Assembly: GCF_000286955.2 (NCBI RefSeq)
Contig: NZ_AJYK02000052.1
Location: forward strand, 44,236 to 108,235
Source of the DNA: Vibrio rumoiensis 1S-45
GTDB taxonomy: Bacteria; Pseudomonadota; Gammaproteobacteria; Enterobacterales; Vibrionaceae
DNA: 64,000 bases
Reading direction: 5' to 3'
Positions 9,456 through 20,473 of this stretch are shown in pieces; position 1 is the stretch's first letter, and each line of letters starts with the position of its first letter. Position numbers and translations under genes: made by a program. The notes beneath the pieces are model-generated. The model saw nothing but the letters and a program-made list of their open reading frames with translations, was not told the origin of the DNA and did no database searches.

Positions 9456-10865
9456 GTGTCGTCTTCGTTATGGTTGCAATGCTTGCAACAGCTTCAAGAA
9501 GAGCTTCCTGCAACTGAATTCAGTATGTGGGTAAGACCCCTACAAGCTGAGCTCAATGACAATACTCTCACCTTATTTGCGCCTAACCGTTTTGTGTTGG
9601 ATTGGGTGCGTGATAAGTATCTCAATAGTATTAATCGTTTATTGAATGAGTTTTGTGGGGCAGATACACCGAATCTTCATTTTGAAGTAGGCAGTAAGCC
9701 CGTTCAATCTACCAATGCTGTACCAAGAAGAACTGCTGCTGATGTTGCGGCTGAATCTTCTGCGCCTGCACAAGTACAACAAAGTCGTCCTTTGAATAAA
9801 TCGTGGGATACGGGTCAGCGTGAAGTGGTGGTGGATGTTAACCATCGTTCAAACGTGAACCCTAAGCATAAGTTTCATAACTTTGTTGAAGGTAAATCAA
9901 ACCAGTTAGGTTTGGCGGCTGCAAAACAGGTTGCTGATAACCCAGGGGCTTCTTACAACCCATTATTTTTATATGGTGGGACAGGCTTAGGTAAAACGCA
10001 CCTTTTGCATGCTGTGGGTAATGCTATTGTTGCCAGTAAACCTGATGCTCGAGTGGTGTACATGCACTCAGAGCGTTTTGTGCAAGATATGGTAAAAGCA
10101 TTGCAAACTAATGCGATTGAAGAATTCAAACGTTACTATCGTAGCCTAGACGCTTTACTGATTGATGATATTCAATTCTTTGCCAATAAAGAGCGTACTC
10201 AAGAAGAGTTTTTCCATACCTTTAATGCTTTATTGGAAGGTAATCAGCAAATCATCTTAACGTCTGACCGTTATCCAAAAGAGATCAACGGGGTCGAAGA
10301 TCGCTTAAAATCTCGCTTTGGCTGGGGTTTAACCGTGGCGATAGAACCGCCAGAGCTTGAAACTCGTGTGGCGATTTTGATGAAAAAAGCCGAAGACCAT
10401 CAAATTACCTTGGCTGATGAAGTAGCGTTCTTTATTGCTAAGCGCTTGCGTTCAAATGTTCGTGAGTTGGAAGGCGCGCTAAACCGCGTTATTGCCAACG
10501 CTAATTTTACTGGCCGTCCAATCACTATTGATTTTGTGCGAGAAGCATTGCGTGACTTATTAGCGTTACAAGAAAAGCTGGTCACTATCGATAATATTCA
10601 AAAAACCGTCGCAGAATATTACAAAATTAAAGTAGCTGACTTATTATCTAAACGTCGTTCTCGTTCGGTAGCGCGTCCTCGTCAGTTGGCGATGGCATTA
10701 TCGAAAGAATTAACCAACCATAGCTTGCCAGAAATTGGCGATGCGTTTGGTGGTCGCGACCATACAACGGTGCTTCATGCTTGCCGTAAAATCAAAGAAC
10801 TTCGTGAAGAGAGCCATGACATTAAAGAAGACTATTCGAATTTGATTCGTACCCTTTCTTCTTAA
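9456..10865 (+). CDS. dnaA: Chromosomal replication initiator DnaA
   Basis: A 469-residue AAA+ initiator that binds DnaA boxes in oriC and opens the duplex. Domain I (1-80) for DnaB/DiaA contact is followed by a variable linker (about 85-130). The ATPase has Walker A GGTGLGKT at 174-181 and Walker [10 protein letters not shown] near 233, and the domain IV DNA-binding signature [15 protein letters not shown] is at 432-446. It starts with GTG at 9456, preceded by GGGG; E. coli dnaA also uses GTG and the same first residues. dnaN follows 64 bp later. Confidence 0.98.
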   Translation: MSSSLWLQCLQQLQEELPATEFSMWVRPLQAELNDNTLTLFAPNRFVLDWVRDKYLNSINRLLNEFCGADTPNLHFEVGSKPVQSTNAVPRRTAADVAAESSAPAQVQQSRPLNKSWDTGQREVVVDVNHRSNVNPKHKFHNFVEGKSNQLGLAAAKQVADNPGASYNPLFLYGGTGLGKTHLLHAVGNAIVASKPDARVVYMHSERFVQDMVKALQTNAIEEFKRYYRSLDALLIDDIQFFANKERTQEEFFHTFNALLEGNQQIILTSDRYPKEINGVEDRLKSRFGWGLTVAIEPPELETRVAILMKKAEDHQITLADEVAFFIAKRLRSNVRELEGALNRVIANANFTGRPITIDFVREALRDLLALQEKLVTIDNIQKTVAEYYKIKVADLLSKRRSRSVARPRQLAMALSKELTNHSLPEIGDAFGGRDHTTVLHACRKIKELREESHDIKEDYSNLIRTLSS

Positions 10866-10929
10866 TAGCTTATCCGTTACGCAAGCTTAGGCCGTGTTTT
10901 TAATAGAATTAGATTATTTAGAGTAGATT

Positions 10930-12030
10930 ATGAAATTTACCATTGAACGAACCCAATTGATTAAACCATTACAACAAGTTTCTGGTGCTTTAGGTGGCCG
11001 TTCCACCTTGCCTATTTTGGGCAACTTATTAATCAAAGTTGATAATGGTGAACTTTCGATCACGGCTACGGACCTCGAAGTTGAACTGGTTTGTCGTTTA
11101 ACTTTGAGTGGCGACTTTGAACCGGGCAGCACGACCGTCCCTTCTCGTAAATTCTTGGATATTTGCCGAGGCTTACCCGATAGCTCCCAGATTGATGTGA
11201 CGTTAGATGATGAACGCTTGCTGATCAAATCAGGCCGAAGCCGTTTCTCTTTGGCAACCTTGCCAGCGTCTGATTTCCCAAATATTGAAGATTGGCAAAG
11301 TGAAGTTGAAGTGACGGTGACCCAGATTGAGTTACGCCACTTAGTCGAAAAAACTCAGTTTTCTATGGCGAACCAAGATGTTCGTTATTACTTAAACGGT
11401 ATGTTGTTTGAAATAGAAGGTACGACGCTACGTGCTATCGCGACCGATGGCCACCGTATGGCGGTATCGGAAACCGCGTTGGTTGGAGAATATCCACAAC
11501 AACAAGTGATCGTGCCACGTAAAGGGGTGCTTGAGCTGGTTAAGTTGTTGGATCGCCCTGATGAAAGCGTGACACTGCAAATTGGTAGCTCAAATATTCG
11601 CGCCAATGTAAATGAATTTACCTTCACCTCTAAGCTGGTGGATGGTCGTTTCCCTGACTATCGTCGCGTTATGCCTCAGCACAGTAATAAAACGCTTGAA
11701 GCCGATTGTGAAGCGCTGCGTCAATCATTTTCTCGTGCGGCAATTCTATCCAATGAAAAATTCCGTGGCGTACGCGTGAACCTTGCAGGGTCAGAAATGC
11801 GTATTACCGCCAATAACCCAGAACAAGAAGAAGCGGAAGAAAACCTCGATGTGAACTATCAAGGTGAGCCGTTAGAAATAGGTTTTAACGTGAGCTATGT
11901 GTTGGATATTTTAAACACCTTAAAATGCCAAACGGTTCGTATGTCATTAAGCGATGCTAACGCCAGTGCTTTAGTTGAAAACGTAGATGATGCCTCGGCC
12001 ATGTACGTTGTAATGCCAATTCGCCTGTAG
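10930..12030 (+). CDS. dnaN: DNA polymerase III beta clamp
   Basis: A 366-residue protein, the same length as E. coli DnaN, made of three repeated clamp domains. Two copies form the ring that tethers polymerases to DNA. The N-terminus (MKFTIERTQLIKPLQQVSGAL) and the C-terminal AMYVVMPIRL, whose last residues help form the peptide-binding groove, are conserved. It is second in the dnaA-dnaN-recF-gyrB operon. Confidence 0.98.
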   Translation: MKFTIERTQLIKPLQQVSGALGGRSTLPILGNLLIKVDNGELSITATDLEVELVCRLTLSGDFEPGSTTVPSRKFLDICRGLPDSSQIDVTLDDERLLIKSGRSRFSLATLPASDFPNIEDWQSEVEVTVTQIELRHLVEKTQFSMANQDVRYYLNGMLFEIEGTTLRAIATDGHRMAVSETALVGEYPQQQVIVPRKGVLELVKLLDRPDESVTLQIGSSNIRANVNEFTFTSKLVDGRFPDYRRVMPQHSNKTLEADCEALRQSFSRAAILSNEKFRGVRVNLAGSEMRITANNPEQEEAEENLDVNYQGEPLEIGFNVSYVLDILNTLKCQTVRMSLSDANASALVENVDDASAMYVVMPIRL

Positions 12031-12107
12031 TCATACCGGTTAGTGAAACCGTTACTTTGAAAGTAAAGATAACTCTATTGAAATATCCTAAAGTGATGGG
12101 CTAATTA

Positions 12108-13187
12108 ATGCCTTTGGTACGTTTAGCCATTCAACAGTTTCGTAATATTAAAGCCTGTGATCTTCAGTTATCACCAGGCTTTAATTTTCTTGTCGGGCCT
12201 AATGGCAGCGGTAAAACCAGTGTGCTTGAGGCTATTTACTTGCTGGGGCATGGTCGCTCATTTAAAAGCACATTGACTGGACGAGTGATCCAAAATGAGC
12301 AATCGGAACTGTTTGTTCATGGTCGTTTCATGTCTGAAGATGACTATGAATTACCGATTGGGATCAACAAACAGCGCGATGGCAGTAGTGAAGTAAAAAT
12401 TGGTGGGCAAAGTGGGCAGAAAATTGCTCAATTGGCGCAAATTTTGCCTTTGCAACTAATTCATACTGAAGGGTTTGAATTACTCACTGAAGGGCCTAAG
12501 TTTCGTCGCTCGTTTATTGATTGGGGCGTTTTTCATACCCAACCCAGTTTTTATGAAAAATGGTCTCGTTTAAAACGTTTAATTAAGCAACGCAACGCAT
12601 TATTGAAAAGCGCCACGCATTATCAAGAATTAAGTTACTGGGATTTGGAATTAGCCGAATTAGCCGAAACCATTAGCCAATGGCGCTTGGAGTATGTTAA
12701 TCAGCTTAAACAGGTCGCCCAACAGATTTGTGGTGTATTTTTACCTGAATTTGAAGTGAAAATTCAGTATTATAGGGGCTGGGATAAAGACACCCCATAC
12801 GCGGATATTTTACAAAAGAATTTCGAGCGAGATCAGCAACTCGGCTACACGTTTAGCGGGCCGAATAAAGCGGATCTCAAACTCAAAATCAATGCGACAC
12901 CGGTCGAAGATGTGTTGTCTCGTGGACAACTTAAATTAATGGTTTGCGCATTGCGGTTAGCGCAAGGGCAACATCTAACACAATCGACAGGTAAGCAATG
13001 TATTTATTTAATTGATGACTTTGCTTCAGAGCTAGATAGTCAACGCCGAGGGCGACTTGCTGAGTATTTAAAGCAAACGCAGGCACAGGTTTTTGTAAGT
13101 TCTATTACTGCAAGTCACATTGCTGAAATGCAAAGTGAAAATAGCAGGATGTTTCATGTGGAACATGGCAAAATAGAGCAAGGATAA
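12108..13187 (+). CDS. recF: DNA replication and repair ATPase RecF
   Basis: A 359-residue SMC-like ATPase that, with RecO and RecR, loads RecA at gaps. Walker A GPNGSGKT is at 30-37, the signature LSRGQLKLM lies near 270 and Walker [14 protein letters not shown] near 300. It sits in the usual place between dnaN and gyrB, with gyrB starting 18 bp after its stop. Confidence 0.97.
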   Translation: MPLVRLAIQQFRNIKACDLQLSPGFNFLVGPNGSGKTSVLEAIYLLGHGRSFKSTLTGRVIQNEQSELFVHGRFMSEDDYELPIGINKQRDGSSEVKIGGQSGQKIAQLAQILPLQLIHTEGFELLTEGPKFRRSFIDWGVFHTQPSFYEKWSRLKRLIKQRNALLKSATHYQELSYWDLELAELAETISQWRLEYVNQLKQVAQQICGVFLPEFEVKIQYYRGWDKDTPYADILQKNFERDQQLGYTFSGPNKADLKLKINATPVEDVLSRGQLKLMVCALRLAQGQHLTQSTGKQCIYLIDDFASELDSQRRGRLAEYLKQTQAQVFVSSITASHIAEMQSENSRMFHVEHGKIEQG

Positions 13188-15644
<2,457 letters not shown>

Positions 15645-15676
15645 ATACCTGACATCTAGTTTCACGAAAGAATAAG

Positions 15677-15705
15677 AACCTTGGTTAGCCATACCGAGGT
15701 TTTTT
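15677..15705 (+). terminator. Terminator after gyrB
   Basis: AACCTTGG pairs with CCGAGGTT (one G-T pair) around a 9-base loop and is followed by a run of T. It ends the dnaA-dnaN-recF-gyrB transcript. Confidence 0.85.
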
Positions 15706-15726
15706 ATTTATTTTTTACTATGCTCT

Positions 15727-15754
15727 CTTGAAAGCTGATGCACTCATCCATATA
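15727..15754 (+). promoter_or_regulatory. sigma32 (RpoH) heat-shock promoter of the IbpA-like gene
   Basis: CTTGAAA at 15727-15733 matches the sigma32 -35 consensus, and TCCATATA at 15747-15754 matches the 3' part of the CCCCATNTA -10 element with a spacing typical for the class. The gene downstream is a small heat-shock protein and RpoH is encoded at 46795, which supports the call. The 5' leader is about 165 nt. Confidence 0.7.
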
Positions 15755-15897
15755 TCAAGTTATGAAGGAGATGCCATTAGGGTCTTCTGAAAAGTTAATT
15801 GAGTATTGCCAATGATAACTGCGTCGATGACGGGTTTAGGGATATGGATTAACACACAATTTGAAATTGCAGGATTAAGCTCGGGCTTTAACTGCAC

Positions 15898-15922
15898 ACT
15901 ATTGCTTAAATAAGAGGATAGT
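15898..15922 (+). promoter_or_regulatory. ROSE-like RNA thermometer hairpin
   Basis: The Shine-Dalgarno AGGA (15915-15918) can pair with TTGCT (15902-15906), leaving the G at 15904 unpaired or facing G, which is the hallmark UYGCU/AGGA pairing of ROSE elements. The stem is extended by ACTAT (15898-15902) with ATAGT (15918-15922). The start ATG is at 15926. ROSE elements are known upstream of ibpA in enterics; melting on heating would release translation. Confidence 0.7.
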
Positions 15923-15925
15923 ATT

Positions 15926-16363
15926 ATGCGTAATGTAGACTTCTCACCTTTATATCGTAATGCCATTGGTTTTGATCGTTTATTAAACCTAATGGAAACC
16001 AATAATGCCAAGAACACCTCTGGCGGATACCCTCCATACAATATCGAGAAAAAAGACGATAACCACTTCCGTATTACCATGGCGGTAGCCGGTTTCTCAG
16101 AAGAGCACCTTGATATTACCCAACACGAAAATATGCTAATTGTTCGCGGTGAACGCAAACCGGAAGAAGGTAAAAACTACGTTTATCAAGGTATTGCTGA
16201 GCGTGATTTTGAGCGTAAATTCCAATTAGCCGATTACGTCAAAGTATTGGGTGCGGATATGGAAAATGGTTTATTGCATGTAGATTTGGAACGTGAAATT
16301 CCCGAAGCGATGCAACCACGAAAAATTGCCATTAACGGTAAAGAGCTGCTAGAAAACCATTAA
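15926..16363 (+). CDS. ibpA: Small heat-shock protein, IbpA/Hsp20 family
   Basis: A 145-residue small heat-shock chaperone that holds unfolded proteins for DnaK/ClpB. The alpha-crystallin domain covers about residues 35-125 ([25 protein letters not shown], then the [17 protein letters not shown] strand). The C-terminal extension has the IAI anchoring motif (RKIAING). The N-terminus [18 protein letters not shown] matches IbpA. Expression is predicted to be under sigma32 and a ROSE-like thermometer. V. cholerae has hsp16 in the same position after gyrB. Only one ibp gene is present here, unlike the ibpA-ibpB pair of E. coli. Confidence 0.95.
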   Translation: MRNVDFSPLYRNAIGFDRLLNLMETNNAKNTSGGYPPYNIEKKDDNHFRITMAVAGFSEEHLDITQHENMLIVRGERKPEEGKNYVYQGIAERDFERKFQLADYVKVLGADMENGLLHVDLEREIPEAMQPRKIAINGKELLENH

Positions 16364-16403
16364 GTTAGAAAATAACCAATCTAGCCAGTTGATAAAGGAA
16401 GAG

Positions 16404-16432
16404 AAGGGTGCCAAATGGGGCACCCTTTTTTG
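16404..16432 (+). terminator. Terminator after ibpA
   Basis: GGGTGCC (16406-16412) pairs with GGCACCC (16419-16425), followed by six or more T. A strong intrinsic terminator. Confidence 0.9.
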
Positions 16433-16433
16433 T

Positions 16434-16476
16434 ATCCTGAATACTTGAAGCTACTACTTCAGTTACTTTGGGTATG
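16434..16476. repeat. Short palindromic intergenic repeat, copy A
   Basis: Read leftward, it begins TACCCAAAGTAACTGAAG and continues into CTTCAAGTATTCAGGATA, forming an imperfect inverted repeat. A related sequence occurs at 33414-33454. Both stand directly after a terminator. It looks like one of the small palindromic repeats scattered in Vibrio genomes; this is from memory of such sequences, not a search. Confidence 0.4.
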
Positions 16477-16480
16477 CATA

Positions 16481-17746
16481 CTAATTTTGTTGATACGCTT
16501 TATTCACTTCCTCGGCAATAATTTCAATACCACGCTGCATATCTTGTTCATTTTGTACGTAATTCATGCGTAAGCACTGATGGGCGTGATCCCATTTTTC
16601 GTTATTTTCATCATTCTCTTGGCCGAAGAAGAAATATTCTCCCGGAACAATTAATACACCACGCGCTTTGAGGCGTTGATACAGTTCCATCGTCGTGATC
16701 GGCAATTCATCAAACCATAGCCATAAGAAGATCGCGCCTTCTGGTTTGTGGATTTTAAAGCGTTGATCGGTAATTGCGTTTTGCAATAATTCAACAGCAT
16801 GCTGCGCTTTACGTTGGTAATACGGTTTGATCACATTCTCGCTTAGAGGCAATAAATCCCCTTGGTTGATCATGTGAGTGGCAAGGGCTGGCCCAATGCT
16901 GCTTGGTGCTAAATTGACGATGCCATTGATATTGGTCATAGCTTGAGTGATCGCTTCACTGGCAATCACAATGCCACAACGAACGCCGGGTAAACCGAGT
17001 TTAGATAAGCTCATGCATAAAATGGTGTTGTCATTCCAAAATGGCGTCACTTCTTCAAAAATGATATTCGGGAATGGGGTGCCGTAGGCGTTATCAATGA
17101 TCAGCGGAATATTGTTGGCACGCGCCAGTTTATCGAGCTTACACACTTCTTCATCGGTCAATACATTACCGGTTGGGTTGGTTGGGCGAGAGGCACAAAT
17201 GGCGGCCACTGACTCATCGACATGTACTTGCTCAAAATCAACATGATATTTGAACATGCGGTTATCGAGCATTTCAATTTCTGGGTGATAAGAGACAAAA
17301 ATATCATCGTCGATACCGGCATCGCTATAACCAATGTATTCTGGAGCAAGTGGCAGCAATATTTTTTTATGGCTGCCATCGGCTTGTTTGCCTGCAAATA
17401 AATTAAAGAGTGAGAAAAAGGCACTTTGGCTGCCGTTGGTCAGGCTGATGTTCTTGGCGCTAATGTCCCAACCGTAAGTGGTTTTAAGTAATTCTGCCAA
17501 GGCTTGAGTAAAAGCATCTTTCCCTTTAGGACCATCGTAATTGGTCATGGCGGCGATCAGTTCACCGTTGTCGAGCATATCTAAGCTGGCTTGTTTAAAG
17601 TAATCGAGCATTTCTGGAATGGCGGCCGGATTACCACCACCGAGCATGATCGCACCGGGAGTGCGCAGCCCTTCGTTCAAATCATCCATTAACTGGGTAA
17701 TGCCCGAGTAGCGATTAAACTTGTCACCAAACTTAGAAAATTGCAT
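16481..17746 (-). CDS. avtA: Valine-pyruvate aminotransferase AvtA
   Basis: A 421-residue fold-type I PLP enzyme. It resembles E. coli AvtA almost throughout: FGDKFNRYSGITQLMDDLN at the start, LGGGNPAAIPEM, SRPTNPTGNVLTDEE, the PLP lysine in CMSLSKLGLPG, and KPEGAIFLWLWF. AvtA makes alanine from pyruvate with valine as donor. The ATG at 17746 is chosen because the family starts there and TTAGGTG precedes it; an upstream in-frame extension of 16 codons is not conserved. It is a monocistronic unit between ibpA and the reductase gene. Confidence 0.93.
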   Translation of the reverse strand: MQFSKFGDKFNRYSGITQLMDDLNEGLRTPGAIMLGGGNPAAIPEMLDYFKQASLDMLDNGELIAAMTNYDGPKGKDAFTQALAELLKTTYGWDISAKNISLTNGSQSAFFSLFNLFAGKQADGSHKKILLPLAPEYIGYSDAGIDDDIFVSYHPEIEMLDNRMFKYHVDFEQVHVDESVAAICASRPTNPTGNVLTDEEVCKLDKLARANNIPLIIDNAYGTPFPNIIFEEVTPFWNDNTILCMSLSKLGLPGVRCGIVIASEAITQAMTNINGIVNLAPSSIGPALATHMINQGDLLPLSENVIKPYYQRKAQHAVELLQNAITDQRFKIHKPEGAIFLWLWFDELPITTMELYQRLKARGVLIVPGEYFFFGQENDENNEKWDHAHQCLRMNYVQNEQDMQRGIEIIAEEVNKAYQQN

Positions 17747-17911
17747 GAAACACCTAATCTTTATTATTGTCATTGGCCTTTGATATGAAGGCACAACATA
17801 CCTAATTGTGCTTATTAGATAAAGAGGGTTGTTGAGTTTATTTCAACGGTTCACGGGGGATTCTTAGCGAATAGAACTGATATTCAGAAGAAAACAATTG
17901 GGAGATGATTT

Positions 17912-18049
17912 ATGGCGCTCTTGAAAATGCACATCCTTATCCTCATTTATCTAATCATAAGAACGTATGTACTTGTCTTATTGACGTTGCAGTGGTGTGA
18001 CCATGTTAGTTGTCATTACTTGTCGCTTTTCTGCAATGTTCATAGTTGA
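17912..18049 (+). CDS. Possible 45-residue hydrophobic microprotein
   Basis: A short frame starting MALLKMHILILIYLII, preceded by GGGAG at a good 7-base spacing. Residues about 7-27 are strongly hydrophobic and could form one membrane helix; the tail has four Cys and three His. It lies in the 386-bp gap between avtA and the reductase gene, otherwise without recognisable content. I do not recognise a family. With no homologue at hand it may be a chance frame. Confidence 0.3.
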   Translation: MALLKMHILILIYLIIRTYVLVLLTLQWCDHVSCHYLSLFCNVHS

Positions 18050-18132
18050 GTATAAAACAATACGACAACTCTCCACTCTGGTTGATTCTTGTAACCATGA
18101 GCCCTTTATTTTCGCTGCACTAGGATATCATT

Positions 18133-19176
18133 ATGACTGACATGTTATTTCAACCTTATCGTCTCAACGATACGTTAACTTTATCTAACCGCATTACCAT
18201 GGCACCTTTAACTCGCTGTATGGCTGATGATGATTTGGTACCAACGGATCAAATGGTCGCTTATTACGCTCGTCGCGCTGATGTGGGTTTGATCATTAGC
18301 GAAGCGACCATCATTCGTGCCGATGGCCAAGGTTTTCCAAATACACCGGGGTTATTTACTCAGGCGCAAATTGACGGTTGGAAGAAAGTTACTTCAGCGG
18401 TACATGACAATGGCGGCAAGATTTTTGCTCAGTTATGGCATTTAGGTCGCCAAGCGCATTCGCATTATTTTGGAGAAGGCACGGTTTATGCACCTTCTGC
18501 CCTGCAAATTGAGGGTACTTTACCTCGTGCGCGTGACTTTCATTATGAGATGCCAAAAGCGGCTAGCCATGACGAGATTGCTCAATTGGTAGCGGATTAC
18601 ACTCAAGCGGCTAAAAACGCAATTGAAGCTGGGTTTGATGGGGTAGAAATTCATGCAGCTAACGGTTATTTAATTGATCAATTCCTGCATTTTGATACTA
18701 ACCGTCGTGATGATGAATACGGTCAAACAGTCGAAAATATGTCACGTTTTGCACTCGACATTACTGATTCAATTAGTGCGGCCATTGGCAAAGATCGTAC
18801 GGCGATTCGCTTGTCTCCAGCGGCTTATACTCACATTGAAATTGATGCTCGTGATAAGGAAGTATTTGATTACCTGTTAGCTCAGCTGTCAGAGCGAGAT
18901 CTTGCTTATGTGCATGCTGGTATTTTTGATGACAGCGTGGTGTACGAGCACTTAGGCGGTAAAGTTTCTGAATACATGCGTAAGCAGTTTAAAGGTCACT
19001 TTATGGCGGTGGGGGGTTACTCGCCTAATCAAGCGGCGAATCATATTGCGAACAATGATTTTGATTTGATTGCGATTGGTCGACCATTAATCGCCAATCC
19101 AGATTACATTGAAAAAGTAAAAACAGGCCAACCACTGACGGAATACAATGTCGATATGTTGGCTGAATTGGTTTAA
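18133..19176 (+). CDS. Old Yellow Enzyme family alkene reductase (NemA-like)
   Basis: A 347-residue FMN-dependent NADPH oxidoreductase with a TIM-barrel fold. Visible signatures are the N-terminal NRITMAPLTRCMAD, the central QLWHLGRQAH, the substrate-binding EIHAANGYLIDQF (His and Asn that hold the electrophile), and the C-terminal FDLIAIGRPLIANPD flavin-phosphate site. It resembles E. coli NemA, which reduces N-ethylmaleimide and other activated alkenes. No nemR or gloA gene is next to it. Transcribed alone; terminator at 19204-19241. Confidence 0.9.
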   Translation: MTDMLFQPYRLNDTLTLSNRITMAPLTRCMADDDLVPTDQMVAYYARRADVGLIISEATIIRADGQGFPNTPGLFTQAQIDGWKKVTSAVHDNGGKIFAQLWHLGRQAHSHYFGEGTVYAPSALQIEGTLPRARDFHYEMPKAASHDEIAQLVADYTQAAKNAIEAGFDGVEIHAANGYLIDQFLHFDTNRRDDEYGQTVENMSRFALDITDSISAAIGKDRTAIRLSPAAYTHIEIDARDKEVFDYLLAQLSERDLAYVHAGIFDDSVVYEHLGGKVSEYMRKQFKGHFMAVGGYSPNQAANHIANNDFDLIAIGRPLIANPDYIEKVKTGQPLTEYNVDMLAELV

Positions 19177-19203
19177 AAACCCCAAGCGATAATGAAAAAT
19201 AAT

Positions 19204-19241
19204 AAGCCCAGTGAGCAGTGATGCTGACTGGGCTTTGTTTT
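19204..19241 (+). terminator. Terminator after the alkene reductase
   Basis: AAGCCCAGT (19204-19212) pairs with ACTGGGCTT (19227-19235), followed by TGTTTTG. It separates the reductase from the convergent channel gene. Confidence 0.8.
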
Positions 19242-19283
19242 GTTGGTAATGTTATTTTTAGATGAATTTTCAACCTTCCTAGG

Positions 19284-20312
19284 TCAAACAAACGCATCCC
19301 AATCAATCTTAGTGATACGCTCATCGGCGATATACACCAACACATCACCTTGCTTAATTGCGTGCTCTAACGGAGGGTTCAGTGCTAAACCTTCGCCTTG
19401 GTTAATCGCAATTAGAATCGCATCATATTTCTGCTTAAAACGTGAAAATACCGTATTAAAGCTGGTGGCTTGGCCTTGATAGGTCACCATGTATTGAGTC
19501 ATGCCTAAAGCGTTATTTACTAACTCATAATGCAGTTGGCTTGAGCCGGGATCGACTGCCGACTTCGCTATCATTTCTGACGCAATGGATGGAATACATT
19601 CCACATTTTTACAATGTTGTTTGAGTAGGGTGCCTAAATGGGCATCCCTAAAGTAAGTCACGATGTGAGCGTTAGGGTTTTCATTGGCGCAATTTAGCCC
19701 AGCAGCCATAATGTCGTTATCACTGTCTAAATCAATAATGATGGTTTTGGCTTTACTGACACCCGCTTTTGCCATGTCTTGTTCATCGGTGAATGAGCTC
19801 ACATGCACAAATTCTATTTTGCTAGGAAAAGGGTTTTCAATTTGTTGAGCGGAACACAACACAATGGCTTGATGCGTGCTTTTGATTTCGTGTAACAGCA
19901 TTTCGATTAGATGAGGAGTACGCTCTTCACTCCAGCCTAAAATTAAAATATGGTTATCTACATTCACTTTTCTATGCCCCATTAATCGTGCTTTCCACAG
20001 TTGAATGGCGTTGGCGGCTAAGCGGCCCACGACCATTGCAAATAAACCCACACCGCCCGGAATAATAAACAGTGCTGTCACCCATTTTCCCATAACGGTT
20101 TGTGGCGACATATCACCATAACCGACGGTCGAACCAGTCACCATAATGTAGTAAATAAAATCAGTAAAAGGGGTTAGGGCTTCTTCTTGAGCGATATCCA
20201 ACAGCACCCAAGCCAGCACTAAATAAATCCCTAAAGCGATCAGTAAGTTTTTGCCACTGAGCCGATTAAATTTAGCCGTGAACCAGCGATGAAGCTTTTG
20301 CAGTATTGGCAC
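19284..20312 (-). CDS. Two-TM potassium channel with RCK (TrkA-N) domain
   Basis: A 342-residue protein with two transmembrane helices (about 23-40 and 73-100) flanking a pore loop with the potassium filter TVGYGD at 62-67. A cytoplasmic RCK domain follows, with a Rossmann nucleotide motif (HILILGWSE) and a C-terminal TrkA-C-like part. The architecture is that of MthK/GsuK-type channels, and it lacks the extra N-terminal helices of E. coli Kch (6 TM). Ligand-gated K+ flux is inferred. It is a single gene downstream of the glyQS terminator. Confidence 0.88.
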   Translation of the reverse strand: MPILQKLHRWFTAKFNRLSGKNLLIALGIYLVLAWVLLDIAQEEALTPFTDFIYYIMVTGSTVGYGDMSPQTVMGKWVTALFIIPGGVGLFAMVVGRLAANAIQLWKARLMGHRKVNVDNHILILGWSEERTPHLIEMLLHEIKSTHQAIVLCSAQQIENPFPSKIEFVHVSSFTDEQDMAKAGVSKAKTIIIDLDSDNDIMAAGLNCANENPNAHIVTYFRDAHLGTLLKQHCKNVECIPSIASEMIAKSAVDPGSSQLHYELVNNALGMTQYMVTYQGQATSFNTVFSRFKQKYDAILIAINQGEGLALNPPLEHAIKQGDVLVYIADERITKIDWDAFV

Positions 20313-20352
20313 GTAGACTTAATCCTTTTCCCTTGGTACTAAAATAAATAAA

Positions 20353-20380
20353 AAGCCCAAGCTAATAATAGCTTGGGCTT
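20353..20380 (-). terminator. Terminator after glyS
   Basis: AAGCCCAAGC (20353-20362) and GCTTGGGCTT (20371-20380) form a perfect 10-bp stem; on the minus strand TTTATTTATTTT follows. It ends the glyQ-glyS transcript. Confidence 0.9.
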
Positions 20381-20473
20381 ATCTTGACGACTTTTAGTGC
20401 AACGACCAAGGATGTTTTTGTAACAACAACTATCGAGTCACGCTATTTAATCATTTAGTGTTTTTGGCGACGC

